A stretch of 64,000 bases of DNA from Roseivirga sp. (GTDB lineage: Bacteria; Bacteroidota; Bacteroidia; Cytophagales; Cyclobacteriaceae). The notes beneath the pieces are model-generated. The model did not search any database, was not told the DNA's origin, and worked only from the letters and a program-made list of their open reading frames with translations. A program made the position numbers and the translations under genes. The stretch's first letter is position 1, and each line of letters opens with the position of its first letter. Location: positions 1 through 64,000 of the forward strand of contig JAJCYM010000043.1 of NCBI GenBank assembly GCA_029262895.1. The letters run 5' to 3'. Shown piece after piece: positions 61,908 to 64,000 of this stretch.

Positions 61908-63488
61908 TTATAAACTGCAAGCAACTTTTAGGCTTCTGAAAAATTGAATTTTTTTTAGGTAGTCATAAGATCCAACTAAGTAGAAATGGTCTATTGATCT
62001 AGACAACGCGACATTTAATCTTCTTGGGTCGGAAAAAAACCGAGTTGAACCGCAGTTTCTGGACACTGAAAAAAATACAATTTTGGCTTGTCTGCCTTGA
62101 AAGGCGTCAACCGTGTCAATTTCAATGTTTTTAAAGTAGGATTCTTTCAAAACGGAAATTAGGTGCTTTTTCTGATCTTTATAAGGTGTGATAATTGCTA
62201 TCGAAATATCGGATGAAAATTTGATTTTTATTTTTTTTAACTCATCTACTATTAAAGATGCTTCTTCAATGTTTCGAAGTTTACCACCTTGAGAAATAGG
62301 TTTTTGTCCAACTAGTGTTTTCGGAGTATAATCTAACCACTGCAGTGAGTCCGTTTTACTTTCATTTCTTCCATTTGTTAAGCCCTCTCCGGGATAAAAT
62401 TGTTCTGACACCAAAGTTCCTATTTCATCTGTCATTCTATATTGAGTATTTAGAAATGCCTTCATGTTTTCAGGGCATGACTCATATAGTCGATCAACTA
62501 AGCTGTCATTTTTTAGTATATCAGCATCTAAGTTCAAGGCTTCAGCAACTTCGATTTCTTCTCTGCAAAACACCGGAGGTAGTTGTTTTGGATCACCTAC
62601 CAAAATAATTTTCTTTGCATTTTGAGCTGCTAGAAATATTTCAGGCAGAGTTGCTTTTGATACCTCATCAATAATTACTAGATCCCATGGTTTATCGCCT
62701 AATTCCAGACGAAAACGACTCATCTGGTTACATGTGATACCTACGATAGACACTTTTTCTAGTATCAATTTGTGAATCCATTTCCCACTCAATCGATGAT
62801 CATCAGTTTCATTTTGAAAGTCAACTGATAATTCTTCTAATTCAAGTAATGCAAATATTTCCTTCGAAATGATCTTATAGTTTTTTGTTAAATGAGCTTC
62901 ATATTCTTGAACATATGTCTTGAACTCATGTTCATTAAAGTTCGATTGAGCATATTTAAATTTCGGATACCTTAAAATTTTTAAATGTTCATCTTCAATG
63001 ATATCTATGATTCTTTCCAGAGCATTATCCACTGCAATGTGTGTTTCGGATGCGATGGCAACTCTTGAAGATGGGTTGTTCTTAATAAATTGTGCTGTTA
63101 TTTCTGCAATTACAGAGGTCTTACCTGTTCCAGGAGGTCCTTGAACAAGAAATAAATTTTTACTAGTTAGCGCCTTGTCAATTGCTTCCGTACTACTACC
63201 ATTAGGGTTAGTATTAAAATAGTCTATGAAATATTGTTGAGGTTTAGATATATCAAGATCATTATTTGAATTCAAGGATGAATTCAAATGAGCTACCCCA
63301 TTATACACATCTGAAAAAAGATTAAACAGCTCAATGTTTAAAGGGGCGGCATGTCGAGCATCAGATACTACATCTCGTTGTTTTTCATATTTTCTTTTAG
63401 AGCCATCTTCAATATCGTCCTTATTAATAAGTTCATTAAGGAACTTAATCCACAATTCTAAATATTCTAAGTATGTACCAGGACTCAT
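61908..63488 (-). CDS. UPF1-like SF1 helicase (AAA_11/AAA_12 type)
   Basis: The 526-residue product has the superfamily I motifs: Walker A QGPPGTGKT (residues 117-124), motif II VIIDEVSKATLPEI, motif III VGDPKQLPPVF, motif IV LNTQYRMTDEIG, motif V VDAFQGRQAKIVFFS, and motif VI RRLNVALSRS. This is the UPF1/COG1112 lineage of DNA or RNA helicases; no nuclease or accessory domain is fused. The N-terminal 110 residues are unassigned. The start overlaps the previous gene in an ATGA, so translation is coupled. The DNA is visibly AT-richer than most of the window, consistent with recent acquisition. Confidence 0.9.
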   Translation of the reverse strand: MSPGTYLEYLELWIKFLNELINKDDIEDGSKRKYEKQRDVVSDARHAAPLNIELFNLFSDVYNGVAHLNSSLNSNNDLDISKPQQYFIDYFNTNPNGSSTEAIDKALTSKNLFLVQGPPGTGKTSVIAEITAQFIKNNPSSRVAIASETHIAVDNALERIIDIIEDEHLKILRYPKFKYAQSNFNEHEFKTYVQEYEAHLTKNYKIISKEIFALLELEELSVDFQNETDDHRLSGKWIHKLILEKVSIVGITCNQMSRFRLELGDKPWDLVIIDEVSKATLPEIFLAAQNAKKIILVGDPKQLPPVFCREEIEVAEALNLDADILKNDSLVDRLYESCPENMKAFLNTQYRMTDEIGTLVSEQFYPGEGLTNGRNESKTDSLQWLDYTPKTLVGQKPISQGGKLRNIEEASLIVDELKKIKIKFSSDISIAIITPYKDQKKHLISVLKESYFKNIEIDTVDAFQGRQAKIVFFSVSRNCGSTRFFSDPRRLNVALSRSIDHFYLVGSYDYLKKIQFFRSLKVACSL

Positions 63489-63856
63489 TTTTTTAGGTTA
63501 ATTATTTCACCAATGAAATTGGGGTGATCCATATCTAATTCGAGCAACAATTTATAGAGGTCAGTATTTTTGTCAGCCAAAGTTTTATCCGTATTGCGTA
63601 TTGCTAATATCTCTGAAAAGTTGTTGTGAAGTAAATAGTAATCCTTAGTAAGCTTTAAACCTCCAAAAATATCATCTAACTCAACAATTGAATATTCGAT
63701 TAAATCGGATAGGGTAAGCACTAAACGGTCTTTATGGATAATTTGGAAAATATCTTCAATGACATCAGGATAAATGAAACCAGATTTGACACATTCAATA
63801 AATGCCAGATGAAGGGTTTTGATTTTTTCTTTTCTAAATATGCTTATTGGTATCAT
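63485..63856 (-). CDS. Small protein of unknown function in the helicase operon
   Basis: The 123-residue product has no signal or membrane helix and is mostly alpha-helical, with segments such as EKIKTLHLAFIECVKSGFIY, LVLTLSDLIEYSIVELDDIF and DLYKLLLELDMDHP. It resembles no family I know. A TTG 27 bp upstream, inside the end of the preceding gene, is also possible; the ATG is preferred. The 4-bp overlap with the helicase start implies that the two proteins act together. Confidence 0.65.
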   Translation of the reverse strand: MIPISIFRKEKIKTLHLAFIECVKSGFIYPDVIEDIFQIIHKDRLVLTLSDLIEYSIVELDDIFGGLKLTKDYYLLHNNFSEILAIRNTDKTLADKNTDLYKLLLELDMDHPNFIGEIINLKK

Positions 63857-63876
63857 ACTATAAAGGAATATATGGT

Positions 63877-64000
63877 TTAGCAATGTTTGAGTTTCTTCAT
63901 CTTCGGAGCTTTAAAATCCTCTATATTATTGATTTCAGGTTTTAATGTTTCTGAAAAAAGATGGTCAATATTGCTTGGGTGAAAATCCCTCAATCCATTT
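63877..64000 (-). CDS. C-terminal end of a gene cut by the window edge
   Basis: A minus-strand frame open at the edge encodes 41 residues with FHPSNIDHLFSETLKPEI, ending KAPKMKKLKHC and a TAA. It ends 20 bp before the ATG of the next gene (or overlaps a possible TTG by 7 bp), so it is probably the upstream member of the helicase operon. Too little is visible to assign a family. Confidence 0.5.
   Translation of the reverse strand, partial: NGLRDFHPSNIDHLFSETLKPEINNIEDFKAPKMKKLKHC

Overview
The window looks like a chromosomal segment of a marine-type gliding Bacteroidota (order Cytophagales or a close relative). The signs are: two tandem giant surface proteins ending in type IX secretion (T9SS) sorting-like tails; promoters matching the Bacteroidota -7 element TAnnTTTG; a BlaI/BlaR1 pair whose receptor ends in a TonB-like domain; a 7TMR-DISM hybrid histidine kinase; membrane-tethered LytTR and AraC regulators; and short GTCAT-bounded interspersed repeats. 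Nearly all of it is ordinary housekeeping and envelope biology. No rRNA, tRNA, CRISPR array or transposase was recognised.

Layout. 1-7.5 kb (mostly minus): a cut cyanophycinase-like gene, an SGNH hydrolase and smc in one operon, a small membrane protein, then blaI-blaR1 with two matching operators, and a DUF4159 protein. 7.5-12.6 kb: CoA-type NUDIX hydrolase, RidA-like protein, hybrid sensor kinase, LOG-family protein, a small membrane protein and a 38-residue lipoprotein. 12.6-15.8 kb: a LysR regulator, a threonine-synthase-like PLP enzyme and a YeiH-type exporter, with two LysR-type dyads 20 bp apart between the first two; this looks like a sulfite/sulfonate module. 15.9-29.8 kb: a secreted BNR-propeller protein, DUF6150, an Asp/Asn beta-hydroxylase-like protein, MogA, a DEAD-box helicase, an unknown protein, a cyclophilin lipoprotein, SRPBCC, M28 peptidase, MFS transporter and M3 oligopeptidase. 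29.8-38.3 kb: a 464-bp non-coding AT-rich gap, then the paralogous surface proteins of 693 and 1909 residues. 38.5-51.2 kb: lipoprotein, trpS, a DUF1573 protein, tandem ppk2 genes, pseudouridine synthase, YwbE, a PsbP-like protein, a three-gene proton-translocating transhydrogenase, an acetyltransferase, a YfcC-type transporter and a divergent TruA. 51.3-61.7 kb: hydrolases, two membrane-anchored transcription factors, a zinc-ribbon protein, a MATE pump and an FtsX-type permease. 61.8-64 kb: a decayed copy of the zinc-ribbon gene, then an AT-rich three-gene operon containing a UPF1-like SF1 helicase that runs off the right edge.

How genes may work together. blaI-blaR1 is a self-contained signal-responsive repressor circuit. 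The LysR, PLP-enzyme and exporter genes are probably co-regulated; one hypothesis is sulfite-dependent cysteate synthesis for sulfonolipids. The tandem PPK2 kinases probably interconvert polyphosphate and nucleotides, and the transhydrogenase balances NADH and NADPH. The most likely place for an undescribed system is the helicase operon at the right edge, followed by the PLP-enzyme/exporter locus. Both ends of the window cut genes.
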